Assembly (NCBI RefSeq): GCF_014926385.1
Contig: NZ_CP053291.1
Span: 682,001-746,000, forward strand
Reading direction: 5' to 3'
Origin: Trueperella pecoris
Lineage (GTDB): Bacteria; Actinomycetota; Actinomycetes; Actinomycetales; Actinomycetaceae
DNA: 64,000 bases
Below, piece by piece: positions 62,113-64,000 of this stretch (position 1 is the stretch's first letter; every line of letters starts with the position of its first letter). The notes beneath the pieces were generated by a model. That model worked only from the letters and a program-made list of their open reading frames with translations. It ran no database searches and was not told the origin of the DNA. The position numbers were made by a program, and so were the translations under genes.

Positions 62113-63627
62113 ATGGCAAACTTCGTGGACCGGGTAACTTTGCACATGTCCGCTGGCAAAGGTGGAAATGGTGCAACGTCCGTGCGCCGTGAGAAGTTCA
62201 AGCCGCTGGGAGGCCCGGATGGGGCGAATGGCGGCCACGGTGGTGACGTTATTCTGCGCGTCTCGTCCCAGGAGTCGACACTCTTGGCGCTTCACCATTC
62301 GCCCCATTTGAAAGCGGAGAATGGCAAGCCGGGCGAGGGGGATATGCGCCATGGTAAGCGCGGCGAGGATCTGGTGGTTACCGTCCCCTCGGGCACTGTC
62401 GTCAAGGACATGGAGGGCAACATTCTCGCCGACCTCGTGGGCGAGGGTGAGGAGTTTGTGGCGGCTCTCGGCGGCTTCGGTGGTCTGGGCAATGCGGCTC
62501 TCGCCTCGCCGAAGCGCCGTGCGCCTGGCTTCGCGCTGTTGGGTGAGCCGGGCGAGGAGCGCTCGGTTGTACTGGAGCTGAAGTCGGTAGCCGATGTGGC
62601 CTTGGTTGGTTTTCCGTCGGCCGGCAAGTCATCCTTGATCGCTGCGATGTCTGCCGCGCGCCCGAAGATCGCTGACTATCCGTTTACGACTTTGGTTCCT
62701 CATCTCGGCGTCGTTCAGGCGGGGGAGATGCGCTTCACGATGGCGGATGTTCCCGGGCTGATCCCGGGGGCTTCTGAGGGCAAGGGTCTGGGGCATGAGT
62801 TCTTGCGTCATATCGAGCGCTGTGCTGTCATCGCCCACGTGATCGATTGCGCGACCCTCGAATCAGATCGCGATCCGATCCGCGACCTCGACACGATCGA
62901 GGCTGAGCTGGCGGCCTATGCTGATCAAGTTCCACCGATGGAGGATCGTGTCCCCATGATGGAGCGTCCCCGTGTGGTGGTTCTAAACAAGGCCGATATG
63001 CCTGACGCGCGTGACATGATTGATTTCGTTCGCGAAGACCTCGAGGCTCGTGGCCTGGACGTGTACGTGGTATCGGCGCTTTCGCGGATGGGCTTGCGCG
63101 AACTGGGCTTCGCGTTGGCAAGGATTGTCACGGAGATTCGTTCTCACGACGTCGTACCGGAGGCTCGCGCTGTTATCCGCCCGGTGACTCAGGACGACAA
63201 CGGTTTCACCATCACCGAGCGCAGCAAGGGCGGCAAGCCGTTCTATCAGATTCGCGGCCGCAAGCCTGAGCGTTGGATTAACCAGACCGATTTCGCCAAC
63301 GATGAGGCTGTCGGATACTTGGCCGACCGACTCAACATGCTGGGCGTTGAAAAACAGCTTCTGAAGATGGGCGCCCGGGCGGGCGATACCGTGGTGATTG
63401 GCCCGGAGGACGGGGGCGTCATTTTCGATTGGGAGCCCTCGATCTCCACCGGTGCCGAGTTGCTCTCGCCTCGCGGTACGGATGCGCGTCTGGATCAGTC
63501 TGGCCGTGCCACGCGGCGCGAACGTAAGGCGTCTTTCCATGAGCGCATGGATGCGAAGGAAGAGGCGCGGCGCGAGCTGTGGATGGAACGCGAGGGTGGC
63601 GTGTGGACGGACCCTTCGCAAAACTAG
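62113..63627 (+). CDS. obgE: Obg family GTPase
   Basis: 504 aa. Glycine-rich Obg fold (1-160), P-loop [11 protein letters not shown], switch/G3 [21 protein letters not shown]4 VLNKADMPD, and the C-terminal OCT domain (about 350-430) with a basic tail specific to actinobacteria. Role in ribosome assembly and stress control. GGGAGAGGA precedes the ATG. proB, the usual next gene, is not within the window. Confidence 0.97.
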   Translation: MANFVDRVTLHMSAGKGGNGATSVRREKFKPLGGPDGANGGHGGDVILRVSSQESTLLALHHSPHLKAENGKPGEGDMRHGKRGEDLVVTVPSGTVVKDMEGNILADLVGEGEEFVAALGGFGGLGNAALASPKRRAPGFALLGEPGEERSVVLELKSVADVALVGFPSAGKSSLIAAMSAARPKIADYPFTTLVPHLGVVQAGEMRFTMADVPGLIPGASEGKGLGHEFLRHIERCAVIAHVIDCATLESDRDPIRDLDTIEAELAAYADQVPPMEDRVPMMERPRVVVLNKADMPDARDMIDFVREDLEARGLDVYVVSALSRMGLRELGFALARIVTEIRSHDVVPEARAVIRPVTQDDNGFTITERSKGGKPFYQIRGRKPERWINQTDFANDEAVGYLADRLNMLGVEKQLLKMGARAGDTVVIGPEDGGVIFDWEPSISTGAELLSPRGTDARLDQSGRATRRERKASFHERMDAKEEARRELWMEREGGVWTDPSQN

Positions 63628-63663
63628 AATTCGTTATACGCGTTGTTGTATAGTCAATGCATG

Positions 63664-63686
63664 CCCCCTCTGTGTGAGGGGGTTTT
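63664..63686 (+). terminator. Rho-independent terminator of obgE
   Basis: CCCCCTC (63664-63670) pairs perfectly with GAGGGGG (63676-63682) around TGTGT, followed by TTTT. Confidence 0.9.
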
Positions 63687-64000
63687 GCATAGTTGTCGGT
63701 CGCATGTGGGCCGCCCTCACAAGGCCATCTGTGCGACGCCGTTGCCTTCCTGTACCGGAGCTCGAGGCGCATATGATACACGGTTCGTGTGCAAGGTCAC
63801 ATGCACAGTTGTGAGGGGCGACTTTTCCTCGGAATTTGGCGGTATTTGGCGGCTCATTATGTGAGATGTTCTGGCTCATCGCCTGGATCTGTGCGGTTGG
63901 TGAAGCGTGGATATTGACCGGTGTGCGTTCGAGGAGGTATTTTCTTGCATAACCCGGCGTGGAGAATATTCACTCGAGGTTAAAAATATTAACTGGCTTC
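63687..64000. other. gene-free end of window
   Basis: No convincing gene. GC content falls towards the end. TTGCAT (63947-63952) and TATTCA, 16 bases apart, could be a promoter for a gene beyond the window. TTAA-AAATA-TTAA lies near 63981-63993. Short frames here lack family features. Confidence 0.4.

Noticed and set aside
63643-63864. short frames at the window end on both strands
   Set aside because: They span the obgE terminator and lack ribosome-binding sites or recognisable features.
63664-64000. riboswitch or small RNA gene behind obgE
   Set aside because: Only the terminator and a weak promoter-like pair are visible; no conserved RNA core recognised.

Overview
The window is a high-GC (about 60 %) chromosomal segment of an actinobacterium. 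Gene order and protein character point to the Actinomycetaceae (Trueperella / Arcanobacterium / Actinomyces type); this assignment is inference from family knowledge, not a search. Support comes from the clpS-DUF2017-murI-MBL-rph-rdgB order and the rne-rplU-rpmA-obgE order, both shared with mycobacteria, from a PimB-type mannosyltransferase, and from many start codons lying 6-7 nt behind a -10 hexamer (leaderless mRNAs).

Layout. 1-4.0 kb: the 3' end of clpS, then DUF2017, glutamate racemase, a metallo-beta-lactamase-fold hydrolase, RNase PH and the ITP/XTP pyrophosphatase. 4.2-11.8 kb: housekeeping genes (NUDIX-like DUF4916, thiol peroxidase, tRNA-Leu, acyl-CoA synthetase, FAH-family protein, C-S lyase/aminotransferase, gltX). 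11.9-18.0 kb: a carbohydrate ABC cluster (binding lipoprotein, two permeases, LacI regulator, DUF624 protein and one unrecognised 381-aa protein) with a LacI-type operator in front. 18.2-20.3 kb: tRNA-Gln and two identical tRNA-Glu genes, then an IS30-family element sitting in the exact centre of a dispersed palindromic repeat. 20.3-31.3 kb: M3 peptidase, GRP sugar transporter, S66 carboxypeptidase, pimB, an IclR regulator divergent from leuCD, a C69 dipeptidase and a YetF protein. 31.4-44.6 kb: murA, ddl, thiL, rpmB, and the compact run recG-rsmD-coaD-(coiled coil)-DUF177-rnc-mutM, ending in a DevR-like response regulator. 44.7-58.9 kb: an oxidative and respiratory block with ahpCF, a CydDC-like ABC pair, and cydAB-cydDC followed by a DevS-like GAF sensor kinase. 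58.9-63.6 kb: rne, rplU, rpmA and obgE.

How it fits together. The most interesting region is 43.9-58.7 kb. A two-GAF histidine kinase is the last gene of the cytochrome bd cluster. It carries a His-Pro motif at the position where DosS binds haem. A DevR-like regulator lies about 6 kb away. Upstream of cydA, just ahead of a TTGACA box, is a GGGAC-N4-GTCCC palindrome that closely resembles the mycobacterial DosR box. Together these suggest a DosRS-like oxygen or redox switch that controls cytochrome bd. The second strong observation is a family of nested palindromic repeats (core CGCTGTANTAA). One intact copy serves as the empty-site reference for the IS30 insertion.
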